DNA from: an uncultured Cellvibrionales bacterium
GTDB lineage: Bacteria > Pseudomonadota > Gammaproteobacteria > Pseudomonadales > Porticoccaceae
DNA: 64,000 nt
Direction: 5' to 3'
Assembly (NCBI GenBank): GCA_913031145.1
Contig: CAJWCO010000009.1
Coordinates: 1 to 64,000, forward strand
Shown: positions 36,642 through 46,915 of the stretch, piece by piece
Layout: every line of letters begins with the position of its first letter
Position numbering within the stretch: position 1 is the first letter of the stretch
The notes under the pieces: generated by a model
What the model was told of the DNA's origin: nothing
Seen by the model: only the letters and a program-made list of their open reading frames with translations
The model's database searches: none
Position numbers and translations under genes: made by a program

Positions 36642-36819
36642 ACCTCCCTTGTTGGGCTTGTCTGGTCTTTTTAATACGTGTAAGGTGTTCCAAGAAATTT
36701 TTAGATGGCACTTGGGGTTCTTAGACAACTCTTGGAATGCGTGGCCGCATTGGCATCGGTGCCATCTTGTTGGCGTTGCCGATGGGTACTAAGGCATATA
36801 AAAATAGAGGCAAAGCACA

Positions 36820-37470
36820 GTGAAGTTAATTCTTTTGGGTCCGCCCGGCGCCGGTAAAGGAACGCAGGCACAGTTTATTGTTGAGCACTACCACGTTCCG
36901 CAAATTTCGACGGGTGATATGCTAAGAGCGGCGGTTAAAGCCGGCACCGAACTAGGGCTTCGCGTTCAAGATATTATGACCTCGGGCGGTCTGGTATCAG
37001 ACGATATCATCATTGAACTCGTTAAGGAGCGCTTGGCAGCCCAAGACTGCATGAACGGATTTTTGTTGGATGGCTTTCCTCGCACGATTCCTCAGGCTCA
37101 AGCGATGGTGCAAGCAGGAGTCGATGTTGAGTACGTAGTGGAAATAGCGGTTGATGATGAAGAAATTGTTTCACGTTTGAGCGGTCGCCGTGTGCATGAA
37201 GGGTCCGGACGTGTGTACCATGTCGTGCACAATCCTCCCCGCCGTGAGGGGTTGGACGACGAGTCCGGAGAAGTTCTCGTTCAAAGAGAAGACGATTACG
37301 AACACACCGTGCGAAATCGTTTAAATGTGTATCACGACCAGACAAAACCGCTCGTGCAGTTTTATCGTGGGCTTGCTGAGCGTGACGGGGGTCCAGTGTT
37401 TGCCTCGGTTGAAGGGTCTGGATCGCTCGGTCAGGTGCAAATGCTGATGATTGAAGCTCTATCTCGATAG
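36820..37470 (+). CDS. adk: Adenylate kinase (long form)
   Basis: This 216-residue enzyme interconverts AMP+ATP and 2 ADP. The P-loop is GPPGAGKGT (7-15), the AMP site [10 protein letters not shown], and the long LID domain starts at [13 protein letters not shown]. The LID lacks a full zinc Cys set, as in other gammaproteobacteria. The start is GTG with TAGAGG upstream. A hairpin (CATCGG/CCGATG) lies about 40 bases before the start. Confidence 0.96.
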   Translation: MKLILLGPPGAGKGTQAQFIVEHYHVPQISTGDMLRAAVKAGTELGLRVQDIMTSGGLVSDDIIIELVKERLAAQDCMNGFLLDGFPRTIPQAQAMVQAGVDVEYVVEIAVDDEEIVSRLSGRRVHEGSGRVYHVVHNPPRREGLDDESGEVLVQREDDYEHTVRNRLNVYHDQTKPLVQFYRGLAERDGGPVFASVEGSGSLGQVQMLMIEALSR

Positions 37471-37633
37471 TTGTTCTATCGGATGTCGCGATAGCATCGG
37501 TAAGTGCCGTGTTAGCGCTGGCTAATGTGCTGCTTATCCCTGCCGGTACGCGTTGACTCCTATACTGTTTCTCGATCGGAAAAAGGATGCGTTTGCAGCG
37601 CTCGTTAAGACCAATTGAAACGGGTTTTTGACC

Positions 37634-38323
37634 ATGATGTTAGTAGTTGAAACGTCTACATCCGCATGTTCTGTTGCACTCTTTGATGGCGACCGAGTGC
37701 ACAGTCGGTATTCGGATCAACCGCGCTCTCACAGTCGCCTTGTGCTCAGTATGATTGAGACGTTACTTGAGGATACACAGGTCACCCTGGACGCGATTGA
37801 TTGTCTGGGTGTGACGGTAGGCCCGGGTTCTTTTACCGGGCTACGCATTGGTTTTGCTATTGTGCAGGGATTGGCTTTTGCCCGCGACCTACCCGTAGTG
37901 GCGGTGTCGACGCTGGAAACGTTAGCGGCCTCATACCGACGCCGAAAAAGTGTCGTCACCGGAGACTTGGTCATCGCAGTGTTGGATGCGCGTATGGAAC
38001 AGTTTTCGCTGGGTGGGTATCGATGGACCGAAGATGGCTGGTTATGTGAGATTAATGATCGTCTAGTTGGTATCGATATCGCTGTTCAGTGTGTGGAGGA
38101 GAGTGCACCTGCGGTGGTCATTGGGGACGCGTCGGCGTTGAGTCGTCACATAAGCGGCCCATTGAGTGCTAATGCGGGCTTGTTCATTGATCTGTATCCC
38201 AACGCGATTGATCTCGGTGCATTGGCACTACCACGTCGCCAACAGGCGCTCCCTGTTCAATCAATCGAGCTGTGCTATCTTCGAGATAGCGGGGCTTGGG
38301 TTAAACAGCCAAAGGTGGGGTAA
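37634..38323 (+). CDS. tsaB: tRNA t6A modification protein TsaB
   Basis: This 229-residue ASKHA-fold protein (YeaZ) partners TsaD, TsaC and TsaE in making threonylcarbamoyladenosine at position 37 of ANN-decoding tRNAs. The hallmark blocks VVETSTSACSVAL and VGPGSFTGLRIG are intact. Two ATGs (37634, 37637) and a TTG (37628) compete for the start. TsaE is encoded 23 kb downstream. uppP follows after six bases. Confidence 0.93.
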   Translation: MMLVVETSTSACSVALFDGDRVHSRYSDQPRSHSRLVLSMIETLLEDTQVTLDAIDCLGVTVGPGSFTGLRIGFAIVQGLAFARDLPVVAVSTLETLAASYRRRKSVVTGDLVIAVLDARMEQFSLGGYRWTEDGWLCEINDRLVGIDIAVQCVEESAPAVVIGDASALSRHISGPLSANAGLFIDLYPNAIDLGALALPRRQQALPVQSIELCYLRDSGAWVKQPKVG

Positions 38324-38329
38324 TTCCCG

Positions 38330-39127
38330 ATGGAACATTATCAGGCCGTTGTTCTTGCGCTGATACAGGGGTTGTCCGAGTTTCTCCCCGTGTCCAGTTC
38401 AGGACATCTGCTTCTGCCGAGCCAGCTGCTCGGATGGGCTGATCAGGGACTGGCGTTTGATGTTGCAGTTCATCTTGGATCATTGATTGCCGTTGTGCTC
38501 TATTTTCGCGATGATCTTACTCGTTTAGGAGTCGCTTGGACTGGCAGTGTATTTCGAGGTCGGCACTGTGTTGAGAGTACATTAGCATGGCAGTTGATAT
38601 TGGCGACAGCGCCAGCGGCACTCGTGGGTGGGTTGTTTGCGGAGTTGATCGAGGCACATTTACGCAGTGTATCGGTGGTGGCGTCGGCAACAATATTCTT
38701 TGGTGTGTTATTGGGCTTCGCAGACCGGGGCAGCAGTGAAACTGCAAGGCAACAACCTCTCAGTTGGCGCCATTCGTTCCTGGTCGGTATTGCGCAAGCG
38801 CTTGCCTTGATCCCCGGAACTTCGCGGTCGGGTGTCACTATTACAATGGCACTGGCGCTGGGTTATTCGAGAGCGGCCGCAGCGCGTTTTTCATTTTTAC
38901 TGGCAATCCCTATTATTGTGCTAAGTGGTGGTTACAAAGGAACGCAGATACTGCAGGGCGGCACCATAGATTGGATATCCATGGGCATCGGGGTCAGTGT
39001 CTCAGGACTCAGTGCCTATGCGTGTATTTATTATTTTTTACGGTTTGTTCAACGCGTGGGGATGATGCCATTTGTGATTTACCGTGTGCTACTCGGTGCG
39101 CTTTTATTAACGATTGGATGGGCCTGA
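38330..39127 (+). CDS. uppP: Undecaprenyl-diphosphatase UppP (BacA)
   Basis: This 265-residue polytopic inner-membrane enzyme recycles undecaprenyl pyrophosphate, the lipid carrier for peptidoglycan and O-antigen. Both catalytic motifs are present: EFLPVSSSGHLLL near residue 17 and PGTSRSGVTIT near 162. About eight helices are visible. Confidence 0.96.
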   Translation: MEHYQAVVLALIQGLSEFLPVSSSGHLLLPSQLLGWADQGLAFDVAVHLGSLIAVVLYFRDDLTRLGVAWTGSVFRGRHCVESTLAWQLILATAPAALVGGLFAELIEAHLRSVSVVASATIFFGVLLGFADRGSSETARQQPLSWRHSFLVGIAQALALIPGTSRSGVTITMALALGYSRAAAARFSFLLAIPIIVLSGGYKGTQILQGGTIDWISMGIGVSVSGLSAYACIYYFLRFVQRVGMMPFVIYRVLLGALLLTIGWA

Positions 39128-39172
39128 TGAGGGGTTTATGAATAAGTGTAAATGTGTTCGGAGGAAAGTTTA

Positions 39173-40468
39173 ATGTTGCCTAAAAAGGCCGATTTTAACG
39201 GTGGTTTATATCAATTTTTAGATGCGTCCCCAACACCTTTTCATGCGGTCGCGCAGTTGTCGACGATGCTCGAGGCCTCTGGGTTTAAGCCATTGAATGC
39301 GTTCGATAACTGGTCGCTCGTTGCCGGCGAAAAGTATTTTGTTACGCACAACGGCTCTGCACTGATTGCCTTTGTAGTCGGGCAAGATGATGCGTGGACG
39401 CGGGGCATCAGAATGGTGGGTGCACATACCGATAGTCCGTGTTTGATGGTTAAGCCAAAGCCTGAAATATGGACTAATGGTTATCTCCAATTGGGCGTTG
39501 AGGTCTATGGGGGTGCTTTGTTAAATCCGTGGTTTGACCGAGATCTTTCGATCGCTGGGCGGATTGTTTTTCAGTCTGCCGAGGGGCAGTTGTCGCACCA
39601 GTTAATTGACTTCGAGCATCCAGTGGCGACGATTCCTAGCCTTGCCATTCACCTTGATCGAGACGCGAATAAAAATCGTTCGGTGAACCCACAAAAAGAC
39701 CTACCGCCTATTTTAATGCAGGTCACTGAGAAGATGGACTTTCGGCAGTTATTGGCATCGCGCTTTCTCTCCCCGAATGATCAGGTTTTAGATTACGAAC
39801 TGTGTTTTTATGACACGCAAGGTACCGCTATCGTGGGTCTGGGAAACGAGTTTTTTTCTTCAGCACGCCTAGATAATCTGCTGAGTTGCTACGTGGGCGC
39901 CCAAGCTATCGCCCAAGCAGACGGCAGCCACCACTGTTTACTGTTCTTGAGTGATCACGAAGAGGTTGGGAGCGTTTCGGCCAGCGGTGCGGATGGTCCA
40001 TTTCTTGAGTCGGTTATTGAACGCATGTTGAGCTCAAGCGTTGCGGCATCTCAGGTTTTAGGGCGATCCTTACTCGTTTCATGTGACAATGCGCATGCCG
40101 TACATCCTAACTTTAAAACAGCACATGACGCGCAACACCAGCCAAAACTGAACGGTGGGCCGGTGATAAAAACGAATGTTAAACAGCGTTATGCGACGAA
40201 CAGCCTGACCTCGGGTAGGTTTCGGAAATTGTGTAGCGATGCGGATATTCCTTTGCAGACGTTTGTTTCGCGAAGTGATGTGGGATGTGGCAGCACCATT
40301 GGGCCCATTGCGGCAGCTCGTCTTGGTATTCCTACCATTGATGTGGGTATTCCACAATTCGCCATGCACTCCTGTCGGGAAACGGCGGGTGTGGAAGATC
40401 CAATACTTTTGGCGATGGCGCTCGAGAGTTTTTTTAATTTAGCTGAATCCCTAGCCTGGGATGGTTAA
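39173..40468 (+). CDS. apeB: M18-family aminopeptidase
   Basis: This 431-residue metallo-aminopeptidase of the aspartyl aminopeptidase family removes N-terminal residues from peptides. Zinc-site blocks are visible: GAHTDSPCL (first His), the conserved Asp in SARLDNL, the Glu pair in SDHEEVGS, and FAMHSCRE near the C-terminus. The ATG at 39173 is chosen because GGAGG lies eight bases upstream; a codon at 39152 is less likely. The symbol follows the Pseudomonas name. Confidence 0.93.
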   Translation: MLPKKADFNGGLYQFLDASPTPFHAVAQLSTMLEASGFKPLNAFDNWSLVAGEKYFVTHNGSALIAFVVGQDDAWTRGIRMVGAHTDSPCLMVKPKPEIWTNGYLQLGVEVYGGALLNPWFDRDLSIAGRIVFQSAEGQLSHQLIDFEHPVATIPSLAIHLDRDANKNRSVNPQKDLPPILMQVTEKMDFRQLLASRFLSPNDQVLDYELCFYDTQGTAIVGLGNEFFSSARLDNLLSCYVGAQAIAQADGSHHCLLFLSDHEEVGSVSASGADGPFLESVIERMLSSSVAASQVLGRSLLVSCDNAHAVHPNFKTAHDAQHQPKLNGGPVIKTNVKQRYATNSLTSGRFRKLCSDADIPLQTFVSRSDVGCGSTIGPIAAARLGIPTIDVGIPQFAMHSCRETAGVEDPILLAMALESFFNLAESLAWDG

Positions 40469-40499
40469 GCGGAATGACGTTTTTGGGGCAGATTAAAGC

Positions 40500-41507
40500 A
40501 TGACTAAATCACGTGTTCTTACGGGAATTACAACATCGGGCAGTCCGCATTTGGGGAATTACGTCGGTGCCATCAGACCCGCAATTCGAGCGAGTCAGGG
40601 CAATCAATGTGAATCTTTCTTCTTTTTAGCGGATTACCATGCGCTGATTAAGTCGCATAAACCCGAGATTGTGCATCAGTCAACGTTAGAGGTTGCTGCA
40701 ACGTGGCTGGCTTTGGGCTTGGATACGAAAAAAGTGGTTTTCTATCGGCAGTCCGATATTCCAGAAATACCGGAACTTACGTGGTTGCTTACCTGCATGA
40801 CAGCAAAGGGCTTGATGAATCGAGCGCATGCCTATAAAAGCGCAGTGCAAGATAATGTCGACGCGGGCACGGATGAGGACTTTGCCATTAACATGGGCCT
40901 TTTCAGTTATCCGATTTTGATGGCAGCAGATATTTTACTGTTCAATGCAGAGCGAATCCCCGTGGGTCGAGACCAAATTCAGCACGTTGAAATGGCGCGT
41001 GACATAGCGCAACGCTTTAATCATCATTATGGGAACCACTTTGTTTTGCCCGAGGCGCAGGTTGATGGCGATGTAGCTGTTTTACAAGGTCTTGACGGAC
41101 GTAAAATGAGTAAAAGTTACAACAATACCATTCCATTGTTTTTACCTGAAAAGGCCCTTAAAAAATCGATCAACAAAATAAAGACAAACCTTCTCGAGCC
41201 GGGTGATCCCAAGGATCCAGATAGCTCTGCAGTCTTTCAAATCTGGCGCGCTTTTGCAGATCCCCAGCAAACAGAGCTTATGCGCAATAATTATGCACAA
41301 GGAATTGGCTGGGGTGATGCCAAGAGACAACTGTTCGAATTAATTAATAACGAGCTTAAAGAGCCTAGAGAGCGTTACAACGATCTTCTTTTAAACCCGG
41401 CGCGTATCGAAGACGTTCTTGTGGAAGGCGCTGCTAGGGCACGCTTGGAGTCACGCGAATTAGTGGGAAGCGTGCGCGAGGCAATGGGAATACGATCTTT
41501 GAGTTAG
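40500..41507 (+). CDS. trpS: Tryptophanyl-tRNA synthetase
   Basis: This 335-residue class I synthetase has the HIGH-like motif PHLGNYVG (about 16-23) and the KMSKS loop near residue 202. Length and order are typical of the bacterial enzyme. It lies 31 bases after the aminopeptidase gene. Confidence 0.96.
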   Translation: MTKSRVLTGITTSGSPHLGNYVGAIRPAIRASQGNQCESFFFLADYHALIKSHKPEIVHQSTLEVAATWLALGLDTKKVVFYRQSDIPEIPELTWLLTCMTAKGLMNRAHAYKSAVQDNVDAGTDEDFAINMGLFSYPILMAADILLFNAERIPVGRDQIQHVEMARDIAQRFNHHYGNHFVLPEAQVDGDVAVLQGLDGRKMSKSYNNTIPLFLPEKALKKSINKIKTNLLEPGDPKDPDSSAVFQIWRAFADPQQTELMRNNYAQGIGWGDAKRQLFELINNELKEPRERYNDLLLNPARIEDVLVEGAARARLESRELVGSVREAMGIRSLS

Positions 41508-41560
41508 GTAAATGTCCTCTTCCCTCCACTTTGATACTCGTGTAGACGAAGAATTTTTTG

Positions 41561-41566
41561 TATAAT
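41561..41566 (+). promoter_or_regulatory. Candidate -10 element for the cupredoxin gene
   Basis: A perfect TATAAT lies about 35 bases upstream of the GTG start. The hexamer 17 bases upstream (TCGTGT) is a poor -35, so an activator may be needed if this is used. Confidence 0.35.
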
Positions 41567-41600
41567 TTGCGCCCTAATTTGGTGGGGCTTGGAGAAAAGC

Positions 41601-42197
41601 GTGGAAAAATCGATACAGCGGCTGGGGGGTTTGGTCATGACCGCCTTAATGTTTGGATGTGGGGCGAGCGACGAAGGACTCACGGAAAATCAGCAGAATC
41701 TTGTTGCCGAACGGATTGCGCCGGTGGGTTCCGTCATAAAAGTGGGCGATGTCCCGTCAGCGGGGGCGTCTGTAGCGACGTTAGTCGATGTGCCGAAGGT
41801 GCAACTTTCAGAAGGGTCCGAGCATGTGGTAAAAATGCTAAATTCTGGTGAAAGCGGATCTATGATCTTTGAACCTGCTGTCATTAAGGTATCAAAAGGC
41901 GATACGATTCATTTCAAAGCGGTTGATATGTCGCACAACTCGGCCTCTATCACGGAGATGGTGCCGGCAGGGTCTTCTAATTGGGCGGGACTTATGAACC
42001 AAGATATCAGTGTCACCTTTGATGTGGAGGGCGTGTATGTCTATCAGTGCGACCCGCATGCGATGATGGCGATGGTGGGCGTGATCCAAGTGGGCGAGGC
42101 CGTCAATTTGAGCGATGTACAAACGGCTGCGGAGCAGTATAAAAGCAATTTCATGTTGAATGCAGATCGCTTAACCGGTTATCTTGCTCAGCTCTAA
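41601..42197 (+). CDS. Pseudoazurin-like copper protein with cytochrome-c5-like leader segment
   Basis: This is a 198-residue exported cupredoxin. The last ~120 residues are a pseudoazurin/plastocyanin domain with all four copper ligands: His in DMSHNSAS, then Cys, His (+3) and Met (+8) in QCDPHAMMAMVG. It would carry electrons in the periplasm. The N-terminus has a signal segment ending LMFGCGAS, a weak lipobox, so it may be a lipoprotein. The linker (NLVAERIAPVGSVIKVGD) resembles the segment preceding the heme domain in cytochrome c5-type proteins, although no CXXCH is present. The GTG at 41601 has GGAG six bases upstream; a TTG at 41589 is the alternative. Confidence 0.85.
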   Translation: MEKSIQRLGGLVMTALMFGCGASDEGLTENQQNLVAERIAPVGSVIKVGDVPSAGASVATLVDVPKVQLSEGSEHVVKMLNSGESGSMIFEPAVIKVSKGDTIHFKAVDMSHNSASITEMVPAGSSNWAGLMNQDISVTFDVEGVYVYQCDPHAMMAMVGVIQVGEAVNLSDVQTAAEQYKSNFMLNADRLTGYLAQL

Positions 42198-42276
42198 CAA
42201 AGAGCTAAACGGGAAAAAAGAGCAAAATGCCGTCGCGCGTTACACGAAACGGGCCAGCCGATGACTGACAACAGAA

Positions 42277-43863
42277 CTAGGTCAATCGTGGGCCAGCTTC
42301 AATGATTGCACTCGACGGGTTGAATCGTCGCATATTGTCGATGAAGAGCTTGACCAGCGAGCGCGCTTTGGCGTCGTACAACGCACTGTCAGCCCAGTTG
42401 CTCCTTGGAAGCAGGTAGCGCGGATCGACACCGGCAACATGGCGGGGTATGTCCAGATTGAGTATATCTATATGCTCAGTATCCCCGGTTTCCATGTCGC
42501 CATGGGTTATAGCGGTCACGATGGCGCGTGTGACTGGGATCGGAAAGCGTTGCCCCGTTCCGTTCAATCCGCCAGAACCGCCAGTCCAACCGGTGTTGAC
42601 GAGGTAGACTCGCGAGCCGAACATGCCGATTCTTCGCATGAGCAAGTCTGCGTAGATATTGGCGGGTCTCGGCATAAATGGGGCGCCGAAACAGGTTGAA
42701 AATATGGGATGAATGCCCGCTTCTGCTCCGATCTCTGTTGACCCTACCCGCGCAGTATAGCCACTCAAAAAGTGGTAGGCTGCCGCCTCTTTAGACAGGA
42801 TCGAAACTGGAGGGAGAACGCCGGAGACATCGCAGGTCAAGAAGATGATGTGGCGCGGTTCTCCCGCTCGATTTTCCTTTTGCCGCTTAGCGATATGTGT
42901 TAACGGATAACTACAGCGCCCGTTCTCTGTCAAAGACGTATCCGTATAGTCAGCGACACGTTGATTAGGATTAATGACAACATTTTCAACAATTGCTCCG
43001 AAACGAATTGCGTCCCATATAACCGGCTCATTTTTTTGGCTTAGATTAATGGTTTTTGCGTAGCAGCCCCCTTCGAGATTGAAGACGCTTTGCTCTGCCC
43101 AGCCATGTTCATCGTCGCCGATTAGAAAGCGATCGGGATCTGCCGATAATGTGGTTTTTCCGGTTCCAGACAGACCAAAAAACAGTGTGGTATCGCCGCT
43201 ATCACTCACGTTCGCAGCGCAGTGCATAGGCATAACATCGTATTCGGGGAGAAGGAAATTTTGTACAGAGAACATTGCCTTTTTGATCTCACCGGCATAA
43301 TGCATGCCCGCAATGAGCACGCGTCTTTGGGCAAAATGAATGACGACAACGCCGTCACTATGGGTGCCGTCGCGTTGGGGGTCACAGGTAAAATTAGTGG
43401 CATGAAGAATCTCCCATTCCGACTTTTGACCCGCGTTGTACTTGTCGGTTTGGATAAACATATTTTGTGCGAAGAGACTGTGCCATGCAGTTTCTGTGGT
43501 TATCTTTAATGGCAGATACATCTGCTCATGCTGTCCTACATGAAGATAGGACACGAACGTCTCTCGGCCCTCGAGGTGTTGCGCTACTCGGTCCCACAGA
43601 GCATCAAAGTCGTCTTCGTCGAAGGGTTTGTTGATTTCATTCCAGTCGATTCTGTCGCTTGAACTGGGTTCTTTGACGATGAACCGATCATTGGGAGAGC
43701 GCCCACTGCGCATGCCTGTTGTTGCGGCTAATGCCCCGCTTGCCGTGAGTTTCCCTTCACCACGCGTCAATGCTAGCTCAATCAACCTCGCAGCTTTCAG
43801 GTTGATATGGGGCGTCGAGTTATGCCTCGAGGTACCCTGCGTCACATCCTTATTCATCATCAT
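42277..43863 (-). CDS. pckA: Phosphoenolpyruvate carboxykinase (ATP)
   Basis: This 528-residue gluconeogenic enzyme converts oxaloacetate and ATP to PEP. The kinase P-loop [14 protein letters not shown] lies near 236-249, with the metal-site block GDDEHGW just after it, and the substrate-binding RSPNDRF near residue 53. The first of three consecutive ATGs, with GGAG seven bases upstream, is taken as start. It is a single gene convergent with the cupredoxin gene. Confidence 0.96.
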   Translation of the reverse strand: MMMNKDVTQGTSRHNSTPHINLKAARLIELALTRGEGKLTASGALAATTGMRSGRSPNDRFIVKEPSSSDRIDWNEINKPFDEDDFDALWDRVAQHLEGRETFVSYLHVGQHEQMYLPLKITTETAWHSLFAQNMFIQTDKYNAGQKSEWEILHATNFTCDPQRDGTHSDGVVVIHFAQRRVLIAGMHYAGEIKKAMFSVQNFLLPEYDVMPMHCAANVSDSGDTTLFFGLSGTGKTTLSADPDRFLIGDDEHGWAEQSVFNLEGGCYAKTINLSQKNEPVIWDAIRFGAIVENVVINPNQRVADYTDTSLTENGRCSYPLTHIAKRQKENRAGEPRHIIFLTCDVSGVLPPVSILSKEAAAYHFLSGYTARVGSTEIGAEAGIHPIFSTCFGAPFMPRPANIYADLLMRRIGMFGSRVYLVNTGWTGGSGGLNGTGQRFPIPVTRAIVTAITHGDMETGDTEHIDILNLDIPRHVAGVDPRYLLPRSNWADSALYDAKARSLVKLFIDNMRRFNPSSAIIEAGPRLT

Positions 43864-44001
43864 TTTTGTCTCCGTCCTCAAAACCTGTTCTTGGCTTTTC
43901 GCCCCAACTGACTTCCAAAAGTATGCCAGAAACGGTACCTTTTAATAAGTACATCACCACTAAACTCAGGGGTCAGTCACGTGGTGTCGGTGCCGCTAGC
44001 T

Positions 44002-44871
44002 TTAGCGCAGTGCTTTGTTTTGATCGCGTAATAGCGCATCAATAAAAGGCTTTTTGAAGCTGTAAAGCGCACCGCAAAACTCACACTGCATGTCTATAAG
44101 TTCTTGTTGTAAATAAATTTCTCGTATCTCAGGTTCTCCTAAACTAATCAACGCGCGTGCTGTTCTATGGCGAGAGCAATGGCACTGAAAGCGCATGTCT
44201 TTTGCGTCGAACAAACGCACATGGTGTTCTTTAAATAGTAGGTATAACTGATCATTATGGGTCAAGTGTAGTTGCTCTTTGGCACGAAGCGTTTTTATTA
44301 ATAGATTAATCGTTTGCCAGTCAGTCGTACTTTGTTCAAGCGGCGCGTGATTGGGAAGTTGCTGTACCAATATTCCCGCCGACTCTTGGGTGCTTGCGGC
44401 TAATTTTATTGATGTAGGCAGCTGTTCCGATTGCGCGAAGTAACCCATAAGGCACTGGCTCAAGTTGTCCCCCTCAAGCGGAACAATGCCCTGATAACGT
44501 TGGCCTTGCAGCGGCTCAATTGTGATTGCTAGCACCGCATCAACAAATAAATCTTTGAAACCAGTCTGCGTCGCGCAGACCTTGAAATCGCCACGAGCAA
44601 TACCGCGCACTCTATTGTCGGAGGCACATTCGGCCATCACCGTTTTAAGCGCGCCGCTGCCTCGTGCCTGGAGAATAATTCGTGCGCTCTGTTTTAATGT
44701 GGCGCCCAGTAAACTCGCGGCGGCCAAAAACTCGCCTAGCAGGCACGCAATGTTAGACGGATACTCGTGTCTTTTGAGGACTTCTTGGTAGCTGGAAGTC
44801 AGCGTGACGATTTGCCCTCGGATAGGCATATTATCGAACAGAAAACCTCTTAAACTATCACTGTCTTGCAT
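44002..44871 (-). CDS. hslO: Redox-regulated chaperone Hsp33
   Basis: This 289-residue holdase is activated by oxidation. The zinc-binding Cys are C230 and C232 (QCHCSRH) and C263 and C266 (QCEFCGA), the C-X-C and C-X-X-C sets that form disulfides under oxidative stress. It is the last of the yrfG-hslR-hslO group. Confidence 0.95.
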   Translation of the reverse strand: MQDSDSLRGFLFDNMPIRGQIVTLTSSYQEVLKRHEYPSNIACLLGEFLAAASLLGATLKQSARIILQARGSGALKTVMAECASDNRVRGIARGDFKVCATQTGFKDLFVDAVLAITIEPLQGQRYQGIVPLEGDNLSQCLMGYFAQSEQLPTSIKLAASTQESAGILVQQLPNHAPLEQSTTDWQTINLLIKTLRAKEQLHLTHNDQLYLLFKEHHVRLFDAKDMRFQCHCSRHRTARALISLGEPEIREIYLQQELIDMQCEFCGALYSFKKPFIDALLRDQNKALR

Positions 44872-44907
44872 ATTAAAAACGACCTGATCACTCCGCCCGT
44901 TAGCGGA

Positions 44908-45282
44908 TTATGACTCTAAGAATTGGTGAATCTTTCGCCGCTGCTTTTTTGTCGGTCGCGACGACGATGTGGCGGGTGAATGGGCGAGTCTCCGTTCCAT
45001 ACTCAACTTTTCACGAGCGCGCGCGCTCTCCTCGGTTTCCGCGTAGAGCAGTTGCGCTTCGCTTGCAGAACGTCGTTGGTCAGATAATCCAATAACGACG
45101 ACAGTTTTTTCATCGAAACCTTGCCGAATACAAACGATCTGCTCCGAATAAATGTTTCGGCTAGGTTTGACCTTCTGGCCATCCATTTTAATTTTTCCAG
45201 TTTCGATGGCGCTTTTAGCGAGAGAGCGTGTTTTGAAGAAGCGCGCGGCCCAAAGCCATTTGTCAATCCGCATTCCCAGCAT
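44908..45282 (-). CDS. hslR: Ribosome-associated heat-shock protein Hsp15
   Basis: This 124-residue S4-domain RNA-binding protein rescues 50S subunits carrying stalled nascent chains. The S4 domain starts MRIDKWLWAARFFKTRSLA and the C-terminal tail is basic (TKKQRRK). GAGAGG lies seven bases before the ATG; an ATG three codons later is possible. It starts three bases after yrfG and precedes hslO. Confidence 0.94.
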   Translation of the reverse strand: MLGMRIDKWLWAARFFKTRSLAKSAIETGKIKMDGQKVKPSRNIYSEQIVCIRQGFDEKTVVVIGLSDQRRSASEAQLLYAETEESARAREKLSMERRLAHSPATSSSRPTKKQRRKIHQFLES

Positions 45283-45285
45283 ATG

Positions 45286-45954
45286 TCAGCCTCTCGAAAA
45301 GCCATCGAACAAATGATCAAAGTCGCGGATCGCAAAAAAGTCTAGGTCGACATTTTCACGCATCTGACTGTCCGGCTGCGCAATACAAAAAAGATACCTG
45401 ATACCGTAGTCCTGTGCCGCACGTAAGACAAGAATCGAGTCGTCGATAAAAGCGGTGCGATTTGGATCAAAGTCGATTTCTTTCCTTAAATGATCCCAGA
45501 ATGCCCGCTGTTCCTTGGGGTAGCCATAATCGTGAGAGGAAATGACACGGTCCACTTCGAGGTCAATCTGGGTTTGAGTGAATTTGATCTGCATACCATT
45601 GTGATCAGCATTGGTTACGAGCACACGTTGTTTACCGGCGATCGCAAGGTTCTCAAGGAAACGCGACGTTTTTGGCCGCTTGGTGATCAGATGTTTGATT
45701 TCTCGTTTGAGTGCGACGATATCGATGTTGAATTCAGTTGACCAAAAGTCTGTAGAGTACCAATTCAACGTTCCGCGCTCTTCGAGCAGGCGGGTGTGGA
45801 TCATCTTTTTTACACTGGCCTCTTTTCGGTGAAACTGTTGTGCGTAGCGTCTAGGTAGATGCGTTAGCCAAAAATAATTATCGAAATGCAGATCCAACAG
45901 CGTCCCATCCATATCGAGCAGGACGGTGTCGATATTTTTCCAGTTTACTACCAT
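45286..45954 (-). CDS. yrfG: HAD-family nucleotidase YrfG
   Basis: This 222-residue HAD hydrolase has the nucleophile motif DMDGTLLDL (14-22), a helical cap, motif II VTNAD and motif IV FIDDS. E. coli YrfG dephosphorylates GMP and IMP. The yrfG-hslR-hslO arrangement is conserved. A nudE gene, often upstream, is absent and cysQ stands there instead. Confidence 0.9.
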   Translation of the reverse strand: MVVNWKNIDTVLLDMDGTLLDLHFDNYFWLTHLPRRYAQQFHRKEASVKKMIHTRLLEERGTLNWYSTDFWSTEFNIDIVALKREIKHLITKRPKTSRFLENLAIAGKQRVLVTNADHNGMQIKFTQTQIDLEVDRVISSHDYGYPKEQRAFWDHLRKEIDFDPNRTAFIDDSILVLRAAQDYGIRYLFCIAQPDSQMRENVDLDFFAIRDFDHLFDGFSRG

Positions 45955-46068
45955 GTGCTACTTCCGAGAAATATGCTGGGCTGATCAACGTATGATTTGC
46001 ACTGCGTCCTTAAACCATTGTAAGGTTCTTGAGTGAACCTTTGATTCTCTCGACAACGAGACTATAGC

Positions 46069-46887
46069 ATGGATTGGAAACTATTAAATGCGGTGGTAGA
46101 TCTGGCGGTGGAAGCGGGCGAAGCCATAATGCAGGTCTACGAGGGCGACGATTTCGCAATCGAAGAAAAATCTGACGGCTCACCGTTAACAGCGGCAGAC
46201 TTGGCTGCGCACGAGATACTTGAATCTGGCCTGCGCGCTTTGGCGAGTGAGACGCCAGTGCTATCAGAGGAATCTGCGACGATCAGCCCTGAAATACGGA
46301 GTCTCTGGAACCGTTACTGGCTCGTGGATCCGCTCGATGGCACTGCAGAATTCGTGAATAGGAACGGTGAGTTTACCGTTAACGTCGCGCTGATCGAACA
46401 TCACTGCCCGATTTTGGGTGTTGTCTATGTGCCGACTCAGGGAGTTACTTACTTAGGTGCCAGAGGTCTTGGTGCTTTCCGGCGCGATGCTCAGGGTCAG
46501 CGTTCGATCAATACGCGCTCGATAGACGGACTAAAGGACCAACAGGAGCATTTAGTGGTTATGGTAAGCCGACGACACGGCGACACTGAGATGTCTCAAC
46601 TCATTGAACGTTTCCAGCGACAGATAGGCCCGTGTGAGATAAAAAGTGTAGGTAGTTCGCTTAAGATCTGCTTGATTGCCGAGGGCTTGGCAGATATCTA
46701 TCCACGCCTGGGTCCGACCAGCGAATGGGATACCGCAGCAGCTCAGGCGGTACTCGAGGCGGCGGGAGGGGCACTCATTGACGAAGACCTCCGCGTTTTG
46801 CGATATAACGCCAAGGCAGATTTATTAAATCCGTTTTTTTATGCGATCGGAGACACGGGTTATGACTGGCCAAAAGTGATTGGTTAG
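46069..46887 (+). CDS. cysQ: 3'(2'),5'-bisphosphate nucleotidase CysQ
   Basis: This 272-residue inositol-monophosphatase-fold enzyme hydrolyses 3'-phosphoadenosine 5'-phosphate from sulfate assimilation. The metal sites are SEES near residue 66 and DPLDGTAEF near 89 (commonly DPLDGTKEF), plus SEWDTAAAQAVLEAAGG near the C-terminus. It is divergent from yrfG and ends 28 bases before the convergent mrcA. Confidence 0.92.
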   Translation: MDWKLLNAVVDLAVEAGEAIMQVYEGDDFAIEEKSDGSPLTAADLAAHEILESGLRALASETPVLSEESATISPEIRSLWNRYWLVDPLDGTAEFVNRNGEFTVNVALIEHHCPILGVVYVPTQGVTYLGARGLGAFRRDAQGQRSINTRSIDGLKDQQEHLVVMVSRRHGDTEMSQLIERFQRQIGPCEIKSVGSSLKICLIAEGLADIYPRLGPTSEWDTAAAQAVLEAAGGALIDEDLRVLRYNAKADLLNPFFYAIGDTGYDWPKVIG

Positions 46888-46915
46888 CGTGCGATTTTCC
46901 GGCTCAGGTACGCGA

